From Clostridiales bacterium (GTDB lineage Bacteria > Bacillota > Clostridia > Christensenellales > Aristaeellaceae): a stretch of 64,000 bases of DNA. The stretch covers positions 124,001 through 188,000 of the forward strand of contig SVHA01000002.1 in NCBI GenBank assembly GCA_015056085.1, read 5' to 3'. Below the pieces are notes generated by a model. The model was not told where the DNA came from. It saw only the letters and a list, made by a program, of their open reading frames with translations, and made no database searches. Position numbers and translations under genes: made by a program. Positions 8,164 through 18,151 of the stretch are shown here, one piece after another. Each line of letters opens with the position of its first letter. Positions within the stretch are counted from its first letter, which is position 1.

Positions 8164-10356
8164 TTATCCCTGGGCACGGAAGACGTCGATGACGTCCTTC
8201 TTGCGCTGAAGCTGCATGACCACCTTGTCCATCTGCTCACGGGAGATGACCTCCAGCACCAGACGGATGGTGGCGATGTGATTTTTTTCGTCCAGCTGGC
8301 TGGACACTGCCTTGATGGGCACGTTCATTTCGCTGATGAAGGTGGCGATTTCGCCCAGCATATTCACCCGGTCCCGTACAACTACCTTGATGCAGGCGCA
8401 GAAGGAGCCGGTGTTGCTGTCGGCCCAGGCCACGTCCATGCGCCGCTCGATTTCGCCGTTGATGGCATTGAGGCAGTCCGCCTTGTGAATGGTGACGCCT
8501 CTGCCGCGGGTCACATAGCCCACGATGTCATCGCCGGGGACGGGGGAGCAGCATCCGCCGAAGCGCACGGGGATGTCCATGTCCTCGTTGCCCAGGAGCA
8601 CAATGCCGTGGCGGGCCTTGGGCTTTTTGGCAGAAGGCCGCTGAATGAGGTCTTCCACCTTCATGGGCTGGGCGGGCTGAAGGGCACGCTGTTCGTCCAG
8701 CATACGGGTCACCACATACATGGCGGCCAGGCTGCCGCAGCCCACGGAGCCAAAGATGTCTTCCAGTTCCTGCAGACCGTATTTGGACAGGATGGGAGCG
8801 TAGTATTCCGGCTTGAGCAGTTCACTCATGGTTACGCCACGGCGGCGGCATTCCCTTTCCACCATGGTCTTGCCCTGCTCGATGTTTTCTTCCCGGTATT
8901 CGCTTTTGAGGAAGGCGCGGATTTTCGCCTTGGCCTGGGGCGTTTTGCAGATGCGCAGCCAGTCCCGGCTGGGGCCCCGGCTGGAAGCGGAGGTGATGAT
9001 CTCCACCCGGTCGCCGGTGACCAATTCCGTGGACAGGGGCACGATTTTGCCGTTGACGCGGGCGCCGGTGCATTTGTTGCCCACGCCGGAATGGATGCGA
9101 TAGGCAAAGTCCAGGGGCGTGGCGCCCTTGGTCATGGAGATGACGTCGCCCTTGGGGGTGAAGAGGAACACTTCCTCGGAGAACAGGTCGGTCTTCAGCG
9201 TGGCCATGAACTCCTTGGAGTCACGGGTTTCATTCTGCCAGTCCAGAATCTGCCGCACCCAGTAGAGTTTGCTGTCCAGGGAATTTTCCCCGCCGCCCTC
9301 TTTATAGCGCCAGTGGGCGGCAATGCCGAATTCCGCCACCCGGTGCATCTCCCAGGTGCGAATCTGCACTTCAAAGGGGAAGGGCATCTTGCGCCCGCCC
9401 ACCACCGTGGTGTGCAGGGACTGATACATATTCGCCTTGGGCACGGAAATATAGTCCTTGAAGCGGCCCGGCACCTGATTCCACAGCGTGTGGACAATGC
9501 CCAGAACCGCATAGCAGTCCGGCACGGAATCCACCAGCACACGGATGGCGATCAGGTCGTAAATCTGGTCGAAGGTCTTGTTCTGAAGCACCATCTTGCG
9601 GTAGATGGAGTAGAAGTGCTTGGGGCGGCCGTCCACATCGTAGCGGATGTGCTGTTCGTCCAGCTTTTCGGAAAGTTCCTGGATGACCATGCGGATGTTT
9701 TCCTGACGCTCGGAGCGCTTCTGGCCCACCTTCTGCACCAGATCCTGATAGCCTTCCGGGTCGATATAGCGCAGGGACAGGTCTTCCAGTTCCTGCTTGA
9801 TGGCATACACGCCCAGTCGATGGGCCAGGGGGGCATAGATTTCCAGCGTTTCCTTGGCGATGGCTTTTTGACGCTCGGTGCGCTGATAGCGCATGGTGCG
9901 CATATTGTGCAGGCGGTCCGCCAGTTTGATCAGCACCACACGGATGTCCTTGCTCATGGCCAGAATCATCTTGCGCAGGGATTCCGCCTGGGCCTCTTCC
10001 TTATCGGCAAAGTCCAGCTTGTTCAGCTTCGTCACGCCGTCCACCAGCAGGGCCACTTCATTGCCGAATTCCTGGCGGATGGTGTCCAGGGTGATATTTT
10101 CGCAGTCCTCCACCGTGTCGTGCAAAAGCCCGGCGGCAATGGTGGGGGGATCAATCATCAGCTCCGTGAGGATGCTGGCCACAAAGCAGGGGTGCACAAA
10201 ATAAGGCTCGCCGCTTTTGCGCTTCTGGTCCTTGTGGGCCTCCTCGGCAAAGCGATAGGCCTTTTCCACCAAAAGATAGCCATCCCCAGGGTTATATTTC
10301 TGCACCCGGCCCAGCATCTGGTCCAGCGGCATGGCTTCATAAACGGTGTACGTCAT
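8164..10356 (-). CDS. relA: Bifunctional (p)ppGpp synthetase/hydrolase
   Basis: Makes and degrades the alarmone (p)ppGpp in the stringent response. Domains in order: HD hydrolase domain (about 45-150, with HPCFVA and LLHDTVEDC intact, so hydrolysis should work), synthetase domain (about 235-350, with KPKHFYSIYRKM-like GRPKHFYSIYRKM), TGS domain (about 390-450, LFTPKGDVISMTKGATPLDFAYRIH), a zinc-finger/helical region and a C-terminal ACT domain (about 655-728). Length 730 aa is normal for Rel. It is downstream of recJ and upstream of dtd, a typical Firmicutes arrangement. Confidence 0.97.
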   Translation of the reverse strand: MTYTVYEAMPLDQMLGRVQKYNPGDGYLLVEKAYRFAEEAHKDQKRKSGEPYFVHPCFVASILTELMIDPPTIAAGLLHDTVEDCENITLDTIRQEFGNEVALLVDGVTKLNKLDFADKEEAQAESLRKMILAMSKDIRVVLIKLADRLHNMRTMRYQRTERQKAIAKETLEIYAPLAHRLGVYAIKQELEDLSLRYIDPEGYQDLVQKVGQKRSERQENIRMVIQELSEKLDEQHIRYDVDGRPKHFYSIYRKMVLQNKTFDQIYDLIAIRVLVDSVPDCYAVLGIVHTLWNQVPGRFKDYISVPKANMYQSLHTTVVGGRKMPFPFEVQIRTWEMHRVAEFGIAAHWRYKEGGGENSLDSKLYWVRQILDWQNETRDSKEFMATLKTDLFSEEVFLFTPKGDVISMTKGATPLDFAYRIHSGVGNKCTGARVNGKIVPLSTELVTGDRVEIITSASSRGPSRDWLRICKTPQAKAKIRAFLKSEYREENIEQGKTMVERECRRRGVTMSELLKPEYYAPILSKYGLQELEDIFGSVGCGSLAAMYVVTRMLDEQRALQPAQPMKVEDLIQRPSAKKPKARHGIVLLGNEDMDIPVRFGGCCSPVPGDDIVGYVTRGRGVTIHKADCLNAINGEIERRMDVAWADSNTGSFCACIKVVVRDRVNMLGEIATFISEMNVPIKAVSSQLDEKNHIATIRLVLEVISREQMDKVVMQLQRKKDVIDVFRAQG

Positions 10357-10402
10357 GGTTTCTTTCCTCTCGCTTGATGCGGAAAGCGTGCGCCTTCCGC
10401 CG

Positions 10403-12730
10403 TTACTTTCTGCTGCGCAGATAATGGATCAGGCTGCTGTCCTCCATGGAGCATTTCACGGGAGGCAGCAGTTCAATGGCATAGGGGTCCAGGGAAACCT
10501 TTGCCAGACCCACCTGGGAAAAGGCGGTCAGGCCGGTCATCACCTGCAGGGGCGTGAGATGGGCTTCCTCCGCCAGACGGGACACCGGCGCCGGGCCCAG
10601 AGACCGCAGCGCCCGGTAGAGGTCGCGCAGGGGCTCGTCCGCCATGGTGATGCCATCCAGCAGGGCGGTGAAGGCCGGGTTGGCCTTGAGGGCGAACACC
10701 TCCGCCCGGGGGCACTTTTCCCGGATGGCGGCGCATTCGCCGGGCAGCACATCGCCGTCCAGCAGCACCACCTGCTGCCAGATGTCCGTCAGGGCGGAAA
10801 TGTCCGGGTTCATCACCAGCGTGTTGAAGCCCCGTCCATCCCGCACACGGACGCAGGCAGCGTCGCAGCCGGTATCCAGCACGGCGGCAGCAGCCCGCTC
10901 CCTTTCGTGGCAGATGAGCAGCACGCCCCGCCCGGACTGCATCAGTTTGTTCAGCGCCGCCTTCGTCAGGGGCGCCGGCTGAATATCAGCGGGCATCTTA
11001 TTAACATTCTGTTCAAACTGGGCGATTTCCTGCAAAAGCGCCGGAAAAAGCCCTTCTGCCGGGGGCAGAGACGCCGTGCCTTTGGCGGGGCGCAGGGCTT
11101 TCACCTGCAACTGCGGCGTGACCCGGCCCATATAGACATTTCTTTCGGGGGCATAGAGCACGTCCACCCGCTCCAGACCGTCCTCTGCCATGTCGCCCAG
11201 CCCAAAGGCGATGCCGTCCCTGAGGTGCTGGCCTTCCAGCAGAGACACCTTCAGGTGCTGTCGGGAAGCACCCACCCGGCGCATCTGCTGCACATGGCAG
11301 TCGCAGGTGAGCATCATCGGCTCAGGGTTGCCGCAGCCGGTGGGCTGCATCAGGTCCAGGGCCTCGATGGTCTCCAGCGTCACATCCTGAAGGGGCATGG
11401 TCAGGTCGTACTCTTTGGCGGGAATGTAGCAGCGCAGGTCGCAGTTTTCCCGGATGGCCAGGTTCAGCCGCCGGCGCAGTTCGGGAATCAGCGCCGCATC
11501 CATGGTCAACCCCGCTGCCATGGCGTGACCGCCGAAGCGCTGGAACAGATCCTTGCAGGTGCTGAGCATCCCGTGGATGTTCACGCCCTCAATGGAGCGG
11601 CAGGAGCCCACCGCCACGCCATCGCTGACGCTGAGCACAACGGTGGGGAAGTGATATTTCTCGCAGATGCGCCCGGCAGCCAGGCCGATCACACCGGCGT
11701 TCCAGCCTTCGCCCGATACCAGAATCACCAGATCGTTGCGGAAGTCCACATGGGACTCGATTTCCTTCATGCACTGGTTGATGATGTCCTGCTCCACGCC
11801 CTTGCGCTGCTGATTGCACTCTTCCAGGTGCATGGCGATAGCCCGGGCAGGTACTTCCTCCCGGGAGGTGAGCAGGCTCACGCCTTGAGAAGCGTCTTCC
11901 AGCCGTCCGCCGGCATTGATGCGGGGCGCCAGCCGGAAGGCCACGTCGGAGGCAGTCACGGCCTGCTGAATGCCGCTGACGTCCTTCAGGGCCCGGATGC
12001 CCGGCCTGCCGGAGTGTTCCATCTGTTTGAGGCCTTCCCTCACGATAATGCGGTTTTCGTCGATCAGAGGCACGATGTCGGCGATGGTGGCCAGCGCCGC
12101 CAGATCAATGCGCTTCATCACGCCTTCCATGCCCAGGAGTGCCTGGGTCACCTTCAGCGCCACACCGGCGCCGCACAGCCGCCTGAAGGGATAATCCCCC
12201 AACAGGGGATTGAGCACGGCGTCGCCGGGGGAAGGGGTGTCCGCCAGTTCGTGATGGTCGGTCACCACCACGGTCATGCCCAGCATCTGAGCCAGACGCA
12301 CCTCGCTGTGGTTGGTAATGCCGCAGTCCACCGTCAGAAGAATCTTGTGGGTCTGGGCGATTTCCCGCACGGCGGATTCATTCAGGCCGTAGCCTTCCCC
12401 GTGGCGGGAGGGGATACGGTAATCCGCGGGAATGCCCAGATCGGCGAGGGTTTCCAGCATGATGGAGGAGGCGCACACGCCGTCCACGTCATAATCGCCG
12501 TAGACCATCACCGGCAGCTTTTCCCGGGCGGCTTTTTTGAGAATTTCAACCGCCTTGTCCATGTCCTGCATCAGGAAGGGATCATGGAGGTGACTCACAT
12601 CAGGGTGGAGGAACCGCTGGGCCTTTTCCGGGGTATCCACGCCCCGGTTACGAAGCAGGGCGCTGAGCCACCGGGGCAAATCCCCGATGGGCTGAGGGGT
12701 GTCCGGGCCCCGTCTGATAAAGTGCAGCAT
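10403..12730 (-). CDS. recJ: Single-stranded-DNA-specific exonuclease RecJ
   Basis: 5'-3' single-strand DNA exonuclease for recombination and base-excision repair. The DHH phosphoesterase domain carries YGDYDVDG near residue 77 and VTDHHE near 158. It is followed by DHHA1 with GGHAMAAG and the OB domain. A C-terminal extension (about 580-775), typical of Firmicutes RecJ, completes the 775 aa. I set the start at the ATG at 12730 (MLHFIRRG), 4 bases after GGAGG plus spacer. The longer reading back to 13102 runs through the divergent promoter and gene and is rejected. It is first gene of the recJ-relA-dtd-MBL-hemZ run. Confidence 0.95.
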   Translation of the reverse strand: MLHFIRRGPDTPQPIGDLPRWLSALLRNRGVDTPEKAQRFLHPDVSHLHDPFLMQDMDKAVEILKKAAREKLPVMVYGDYDVDGVCASSIMLETLADLGIPADYRIPSRHGEGYGLNESAVREIAQTHKILLTVDCGITNHSEVRLAQMLGMTVVVTDHHELADTPSPGDAVLNPLLGDYPFRRLCGAGVALKVTQALLGMEGVMKRIDLAALATIADIVPLIDENRIIVREGLKQMEHSGRPGIRALKDVSGIQQAVTASDVAFRLAPRINAGGRLEDASQGVSLLTSREEVPARAIAMHLEECNQQRKGVEQDIINQCMKEIESHVDFRNDLVILVSGEGWNAGVIGLAAGRICEKYHFPTVVLSVSDGVAVGSCRSIEGVNIHGMLSTCKDLFQRFGGHAMAAGLTMDAALIPELRRRLNLAIRENCDLRCYIPAKEYDLTMPLQDVTLETIEALDLMQPTGCGNPEPMMLTCDCHVQQMRRVGASRQHLKVSLLEGQHLRDGIAFGLGDMAEDGLERVDVLYAPERNVYMGRVTPQLQVKALRPAKGTASLPPAEGLFPALLQEIAQFEQNVNKMPADIQPAPLTKAALNKLMQSGRGVLLICHERERAAAAVLDTGCDAACVRVRDGRGFNTLVMNPDISALTDIWQQVVLLDGDVLPGECAAIREKCPRAEVFALKANPAFTALLDGITMADEPLRDLYRALRSLGPAPVSRLAEEAHLTPLQVMTGLTAFSQVGLAKVSLDPYAIELLPPVKCSMEDSSLIHYLRSRK

Positions 12731-12834
12731 GGTGCATCCTCCTTCCTGACGGAATGAAAAAAACAATAATGTGTTAAATTTCGTGAAAGGATGGGGATTT
12801 CCCTGCACGAAGCGCCACAATCCCAGCGAAATCC

Positions 12835-12863
12835 TTGACGAAAAGGGAGAATAAGGATATAAT
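12835..12863 (+). promoter_or_regulatory. Sigma-A promoter for the small membrane protein and secDF
   Basis: -35 TTGACG (12835-12840), exact 17-base spacer, -10 TATAAT (12858-12863). It lies 32 bases upstream of the GTG start at 12895 and faces away from recJ. Confidence 0.85.
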
Positions 12864-12894
12864 ACGCATATGTGTGCGGGAAAGGAGGATGCCT

Positions 12895-13227
12895 GTGAAG
12901 CGTTCATATTGCCGATGGCTGTATGTGCCTGTTTTGCTGTTCCTCCTGTTTTCCCTGCCCCGTCTGGTGGAAGGCCCGGAAGCGGCGCCGGTTGTTCCCT
13001 TTGAGGAACTGCCCGCTGCCGGCACCGTGCTCCTGCCTGCGGATGCGGCGCAAACCGCCCCAGTGCATAGCGTTCAGGGTGCGCCCCTTCGCCGCATCGC
13101 ACTCCTGCCCCGGCGTCAGGATCCTGTGCCCCAGCCGGTGAAGGACAAAAACGGCGTTCCCCTCACGGCAAAGACCTACCTGGAGGCGGTCTACACCGTG
13201 TGGCGGATGGAGGCGTGTGCCGGATAG
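12895..13227 (+). CDS. Small membrane-anchored hypothetical protein upstream of secDF
   Basis: I do not recognise this family. The 110-aa product begins KRSYCRWLYVPVLLFLLFSLPRLVEG, a single N-terminal membrane segment or uncleaved signal, followed by an Ala/Pro-rich, probably extracytoplasmic tail. I chose the GTG at 12895 because AAAGGAGG lies 6-7 bases upstream; the ATG at 12889 is too close to that site. It has a strong promoter and is followed by secD after 62 bases, so it is co-transcribed with the Sec accessory genes. A role in secretion is only suggested by position. Confidence 0.65.
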   Translation: MKRSYCRWLYVPVLLFLLFSLPRLVEGPEAAPVVPFEELPAAGTVLLPADAAQTAPVHSVQGAPLRRIALLPRRQDPVPQPVKDKNGVPLTAKTYLEAVYTVWRMEACAG

Positions 13228-13289
13228 GACGGAAGCCTTCCCTGTACCCCCAAGGACCCCAACAAATATTTCAGGAGGATGCAAGCGAT

Positions 13290-14621
13290 ATGAAATCCAA
13301 GAATCGCAAGCGCGCCAATGCCAAAGTCAAGGCGATTGTTGCGCTGAGTATTGTGTTCGTGCTGACGGTTGCTCTGGCGCTGATCGGCGTGAACGGTATG
13401 CCTCTGGACAGCCGCGGCCTGTATAAGCTCATGCCCTGGCTGCCCACCACCGATGTGGAAGCCTGGCCTTCCACCCTGCCTCTGGGCCTGGACCTGCGTG
13501 GCGGCGTGTATGTGGAATACTCCGCTGAAGTGCCGGAGGACACCGAGGCCAGCTTTGACGACCTGATGACCGGCACCATTTCCGTCATCCAGGCCCGTCT
13601 GACCGACAAGGGCTATGCGGAAAGCACCGTGCAGCGCATCGGCGGCGATGGCCTGCGCATTGAAATTCCCGACGTCACCGATCCCGACGCCGTGCTGGAT
13701 CTGATCGGTTCTCCCGCCAAGCTGGAGTTCCGCACCCCCGCCGGCGAGTCCTTCATGGACGGCTCCATGGTGGAACTGGCCACCGTGCAGATGCAGGAGG
13801 GCGAGTACGTCATCGCCTTCAAGCTCAACAGCGAAGGCACCGAGATCTTCGCCCAGAAGACGGCTGAATATCTGGGCCAGTCCATCGCCATCTATCTGGA
13901 CGACGTCATGCTCATCAACCCCACCGTGCAGTCCGTCATCACCGGCGGCCAGGGCGTCATCAATGGCATGGGCGGCCTGGAAGAAGCACAAACCGTCGCT
14001 GCCAAGATTCAGTCCGGTGCGCTGCCTCTGGTGCTGACCCAGCAGAAGGTGGACACCGTGTCCGCCACCCTGGGTGACGACGCTCTTGCCACCTCCGTAC
14101 TGGCTGCCATGATCGGCATCGTGCTGGTGATGCTGGTGATGATCGTTCGCTACCGCGTCAACGGCGTCATCGCTTCCTGGGCGCTGGTGATCTACATCGT
14201 GACCCTGTTCTTCCTCATCGCCGTCATCCCCGGCATCCAGCTCACCCTGCCCGGCATCGCCGGTATCGTGCTGGGTATCGGCATGGCCGTGGACGCCAAC
14301 GTCATCATCTTCGAGCGCTTCAATGATGAAGTGCGCGGCGGCCGTCCCCTCAAGGGCGCCCTGCGTGCGGGCTTTAAGAACGCCATGAGCGCCGTGCTGG
14401 ACGCCAACATCACCACGCTGATCGCTGCGGTGGTGCTGATGTTCTTCGGCACCGGCTCCATTCAGGGCTTCGCTAAGACGCTGCTGCTGAGCGTGATTAC
14501 CTCCATGTTCACCGCCGTGCTGGTGACCCGCTTCCTGATGAAGCACACCATCGCCCTGAAGAACTGGAACGTGAATCTGTTCACCTCCCGCGTAAAGACT
14601 GTGAAGGAGGAACAGGAATAA
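13290..14621 (+). CDS. secD: Protein translocase subunit SecD
   Basis: Accessory subunit of the Sec translocon that uses the proton or sodium gradient to help pull secreted proteins out. The 443-aa protein has an N-terminal membrane helix (about 14-34), LDLRGGVYVEY opening the first periplasmic-type domain, and a C-terminal six-helix RND-like block with GIGMAVDANVIIFERFNDE. The start at 13290 (MKSKNRKRANAKVK) has AGGAGG upstream; the longer frame back to 13200 overlaps the preceding gene. It overlaps secF by one base. Confidence 0.97.
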   Translation: MKSKNRKRANAKVKAIVALSIVFVLTVALALIGVNGMPLDSRGLYKLMPWLPTTDVEAWPSTLPLGLDLRGGVYVEYSAEVPEDTEASFDDLMTGTISVIQARLTDKGYAESTVQRIGGDGLRIEIPDVTDPDAVLDLIGSPAKLEFRTPAGESFMDGSMVELATVQMQEGEYVIAFKLNSEGTEIFAQKTAEYLGQSIAIYLDDVMLINPTVQSVITGGQGVINGMGGLEEAQTVAAKIQSGALPLVLTQQKVDTVSATLGDDALATSVLAAMIGIVLVMLVMIVRYRVNGVIASWALVIYIVTLFFLIAVIPGIQLTLPGIAGIVLGIGMAVDANVIIFERFNDEVRGGRPLKGALRAGFKNAMSAVLDANITTLIAAVVLMFFGTGSIQGFAKTLLLSVITSMFTAVLVTRFLMKHTIALKNWNVNLFTSRVKTVKEEQE

Positions 14622-15499
14622 TGAAGATCAAGAATCACTCCAGGATTTGTCTGATTGTTTCCGCCTGCATCATGGTGCTGGCGCTGGTCCTGACCCTGTT
14701 TGGTCAGGGCGTGAATCTGGGCATTGACTTCACCGGCGGCCTGTCCATGCAGTATTCTCTGGGCGCTGACGCCGTGCAGACGGACGTGGAAGCCGTGCTC
14801 AAGGAAATGCAGGTGGGCGACTTCACCGTGACGGTGCAGGGCGCCAACCATGACGAAGTCAACATCCGCATCAAGTCCATCAATCAGGATGACGTGCAGA
14901 CCGTGCAGGAGACCTTTGAAGGCAAGATGGCTGACAAGTATCCCGCCATCAAGCGTGTGGGCGACGTGAACTACGTGGGCCCTGTGGCCGGCGAAACTCT
15001 GCTGAAGAACGCTTTCGTCTCCGTGATTCTGGCTGCCGTGCTGATGCTGGTGTACATCGCCATCCGCTTTGACTTCAACTCCGGTCTGGCGGCTGTCATC
15101 GGTCTGGTGCATGACGTGCTGATCATGCTGTCCTTCATGGTCATCCTGCGCAGCATCGTGCAGATGAATTCCTCTTTCATCGCCGCTGCCCTGACCATCG
15201 TGGGCTACTCCATCAACAACACCATCGTTATCTTCGACCGTATCCGTGAAAACGCCCGCAAGCTGGGCGGCGTGACCCGGGAAGAAGTGGTCAACGTGTC
15301 CGTCAAGGACTGCCTGACCCGCACCGTGACCACCACCGTCACCACCCTGATCACCATCTGCGCCCTGTACATCCTGGGTGTGGCTTCCATCAAGGAATTC
15401 GCCCTGCCCATCATCGTGGGTATCGTGTCCAGCGTGTACAGCGCCAACATGATCAACGGCTACATCTGGGCTGCCCTGGAAAGCCGCAAGCGCAAGTAA
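14621..15499 (+). CDS. secF: Protein translocase subunit SecF
   Basis: Partner of SecD in the SecDF complex in the cytoplasmic membrane. The 292-aa protein shows the N-terminal helix, the family motif IDFTGG near residue 32, and the C-terminal block with SINNTIVIFDRIRE. TAATG overlap with secD indicates coupled translation. A clear terminator follows. Confidence 0.97.
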   Translation: MKIKNHSRICLIVSACIMVLALVLTLFGQGVNLGIDFTGGLSMQYSLGADAVQTDVEAVLKEMQVGDFTVTVQGANHDEVNIRIKSINQDDVQTVQETFEGKMADKYPAIKRVGDVNYVGPVAGETLLKNAFVSVILAAVLMLVYIAIRFDFNSGLAAVIGLVHDVLIMLSFMVILRSIVQMNSSFIAAALTIVGYSINNTIVIFDRIRENARKLGGVTREEVVNVSVKDCLTRTVTTTVTTLITICALYILGVASIKEFALPIIVGIVSSVYSANMINGYIWAALESRKRK

Positions 15500-15521
15500 G
15501 CCGTTTCTCCTCGTATCCTGT

Positions 15522-15552
15522 CCCCGAAGCCATGCTGCTTCGGGGATTTTTT
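15522..15552 (+). terminator. Rho-independent terminator after secF
   Basis: CCCCGAAGC and GCTTCGGGG form a 9-bp stem with a 6-base loop, followed by ATTTTTT. Confidence 0.92.
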
Positions 15553-15660
15553 GTGAAAAATCAGAGAAAAGCCCGAAAATATACAATTTAGTCACAACTG
15601 ATTCACAAACCTGTGGTACAATAAGACTGGAAACGTATCACATCGGGAGGCGAATGAACG

Positions 15661-16353
<693 letters not shown>

Positions 16354-16390
16354 TGCCGGCAAGGCGCCGGTGAGGGAGTCGGGAAAAAGT

Positions 16391-17848
16391 ATGTTTGGAA
16401 GAATCATGGCGGTGGTGCTGGCGGTGATTCTGCTTTTGACGGGCGTGTTTTCCGCCATTGGTGTGGTGGCCCTGAGAAATCAGCAGATCAGCCAGCAGCT
16501 GGAAAATCTCCGCAAGGAAGGCCGGGAAATCGCCTACCTGGCGGCGCAGAACAATGACCCCTTCGGCTTTGCGCCCCCCTGGCGGGACGATCAGCGGGAA
16601 TACCTGAGCTGGAAGGCCTCTGAGGTGTTTCAGGAGTATGGTGCCTATATTCTGGTGGTGGATCGCCAGGGTCGGTTGATGGACAATATGCAGGCTGCGT
16701 ATGCGGGCGATCCCGCTTTCGCTGCCTCCCTCAACGGCAAGGAGATCTCCCAGGCGCTGGTGCAGGTGCTGGGCGGAGAGGAAATCGACGTGCGGGCAGA
16801 TGTGGATGGCAGCCCCACGTTTACCGTCGGCGTTCCCTTTGTGCAGGATAATGTGGTGCTGGGCGCCGTGTTCATTCGGACCCCTGCCCAGTCGGTGGAA
16901 GGCGACACCGGCGCGCTGGTGGGCCCCGTGCTGATGCTGTCAGGCGCAGCGGTGCTGATTTCCGCCCTGGCGCTGTTCTTCTTAGTCAGAAATGCCCTGC
17001 GGCCCCTCAAGCGCATGACAGACGCCTCCCGGGCCATGGCCCAGGGTGATTTTGCCGTGCGTGTGGAGCAGGAAGCCGCCGCCCCTGAAATGGCTGAACT
17101 GGCCGACGCCTTCAACACCATGGCGGATCAGCTTTCCGCGGTGGAAAAGCAGCGCCGGGAGTTTGTGGCCAATGTTTCCCACGAACTGCGCAGCCCCATC
17201 ACCGCCATCAGCGGCTTTGTGCAGGGCATGGAGGACGGCACCATTCCGCTCCCGGAACACGCCAAGTATCTGGGCGTGGTGCGTCGGGAAACATCCCGCC
17301 TGAGCAAACTCATTAACGACCTGCTGGCCCTTTCCCGCCTGGAGAGGGAGGACGCAGCGCTGAACGAGTCTGATTTTGACATTTGCGAAATGCTCCGCCG
17401 GGCGATCATCCGCCGCATTACCGATCTGGAAAACAAGAAGATGGAACTGGTGTGCGACTTTGCGCTGGAGCCCTGCATGGTTCACGCCGATGCCGACAGA
17501 ATCGAGCAGGTGGTGGTGAATCTGCTGGACAACGCCATCAAGTTCACCCCGGAAGGCGGCACCATCACCCTGACTACCAGCGGTGCCGAGGATGGCGCCA
17601 CCGTTGTCATCCGTGACAATGGTCCCGGCGTGGCCCCGGAGGACCGTCCCCGGCTGTTTGAGCGCTTCTTCACTGCCGACCGGGCGCACACCTCCGGCAA
17701 GGGTACGGGTCTGGGCCTGTCCATCTGCCAGCGCATTATGGAAATGCACTTGAGCAGCATCCGCCTGCTGGATACCCCGGAAGGCGCCGCTTTTGCCTTC
17801 ACCCTGCCGCTGGCGGGGGAAGAGCAAGTGGTCAACAAGAAAGAATGA
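16391..17848 (+). CDS. Sensor histidine kinase
   Basis: Membrane kinase paired with the preceding regulator. N-terminal TM (about 5-27), an extracytoplasmic sensor of about 150 residues (16480-16900), a second TM (about 180-200), HAMP, then the dimerisation helix with phosphoacceptor SHELRSP near residue 265. The ATPase domain has NLLDNAIKF (N box), DNGPGV (G1) and GKGTGLGLSIC (G2). I prefer the ATG at 16391 (MFGRIMAVV); a GTG at 16370 would add seven residues. Neither has a strong ribosome site. The ligand cannot be told from sequence. Confidence 0.9.
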   Translation: MFGRIMAVVLAVILLLTGVFSAIGVVALRNQQISQQLENLRKEGREIAYLAAQNNDPFGFAPPWRDDQREYLSWKASEVFQEYGAYILVVDRQGRLMDNMQAAYAGDPAFAASLNGKEISQALVQVLGGEEIDVRADVDGSPTFTVGVPFVQDNVVLGAVFIRTPAQSVEGDTGALVGPVLMLSGAAVLISALALFFLVRNALRPLKRMTDASRAMAQGDFAVRVEQEAAAPEMAELADAFNTMADQLSAVEKQRREFVANVSHELRSPITAISGFVQGMEDGTIPLPEHAKYLGVVRRETSRLSKLINDLLALSRLEREDAALNESDFDICEMLRRAIIRRITDLENKKMELVCDFALEPCMVHADADRIEQVVVNLLDNAIKFTPEGGTITLTTSGAEDGATVVIRDNGPGVAPEDRPRLFERFFTADRAHTSGKGTGLGLSICQRIMEMHLSSIRLLDTPEGAAFAFTLPLAGEEQVVNKKE

Positions 17849-17853
17849 ATGAT

Positions 17854-17887
17854 CCTCCGAAGTTGCCAAAACTTCGGAGGCTTTTTG
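17854..17887 (+). terminator. Rho-independent terminator after the two-component pair
   Basis: CCTCCGAAGTT and AACTTCGGAGG form an 11-bp perfect stem with a 5-base loop, followed by CTTTTTG. It separates the two-component operon from the saccharide locus. Confidence 0.92.
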
Positions 17888-17933
17888 TTTGCTTTCTTTC
17901 TTTTCGTATGGTTGCTCAAAGGCGGATATAGAC

Positions 17934-17962
17934 TTGTCAAATATTCAAGGGTAGTGTATAAT
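17934..17962 (+). promoter_or_regulatory. Sigma-A promoter of the saccharide operon
   Basis: -35 TTGTCA (17934-17939), 17-base spacer, -10 TATAAT (17957-17962). This is the only convincing promoter before the four same-strand genes up to 26097. Confidence 0.8.
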
Positions 17963-17969
17963 TGAAAGT

Positions 17970-18151
17970 GAGGCAGTATGCTGTTTTGCAGTGCTGCTGA
18001 CACGATAGCAAAGGGGTCCATCAGGGGCCTGCTGTAGGCGCCGGGAGCCAGGGTGAATGCGCCTGTGCAGGGCAATGGCTGCAGTCTTCGATGGAAGATT
18101 GACAGGCAGCACAAGCTTTGCTGCAAGAAGACGTTTGGAGGGCAACACTCA
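17970..18151 (+). other. Long untranslated leader of the saccharide operon
   Basis: About 180 bases lie between the predicted transcription start and the chosen start codon. The 3' part contains several short G-rich and complementary segments (for example CTTCGATGGAAG at about 18078) but I see no known riboswitch, T-box or terminator stem. An open frame continues upstream to a GTG at 18053, yet the encoded residues look non-protein-like. The leader could hold a regulatory RNA or be the remnant of a deleted gene. Confidence 0.35.

Noticed and set aside
10357-10402. Terminator between recJ and relA (GCGGAA/TTCCGC hairpin)
   Set aside because: There is no T-run after the stem on the minus strand, so it is at most an intercistronic hairpin.
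10346-12757. 803-aa open frame antisense to recJ (and similar long ones at 2545-4782, 8278-10377, 5610-6881 and 47589-50219)
   Set aside because: Shadow frames caused by high GC at third positions of real genes. They have no ribosome site, no known domains and His/Gly/Gln-rich composition typical of antisense translation.
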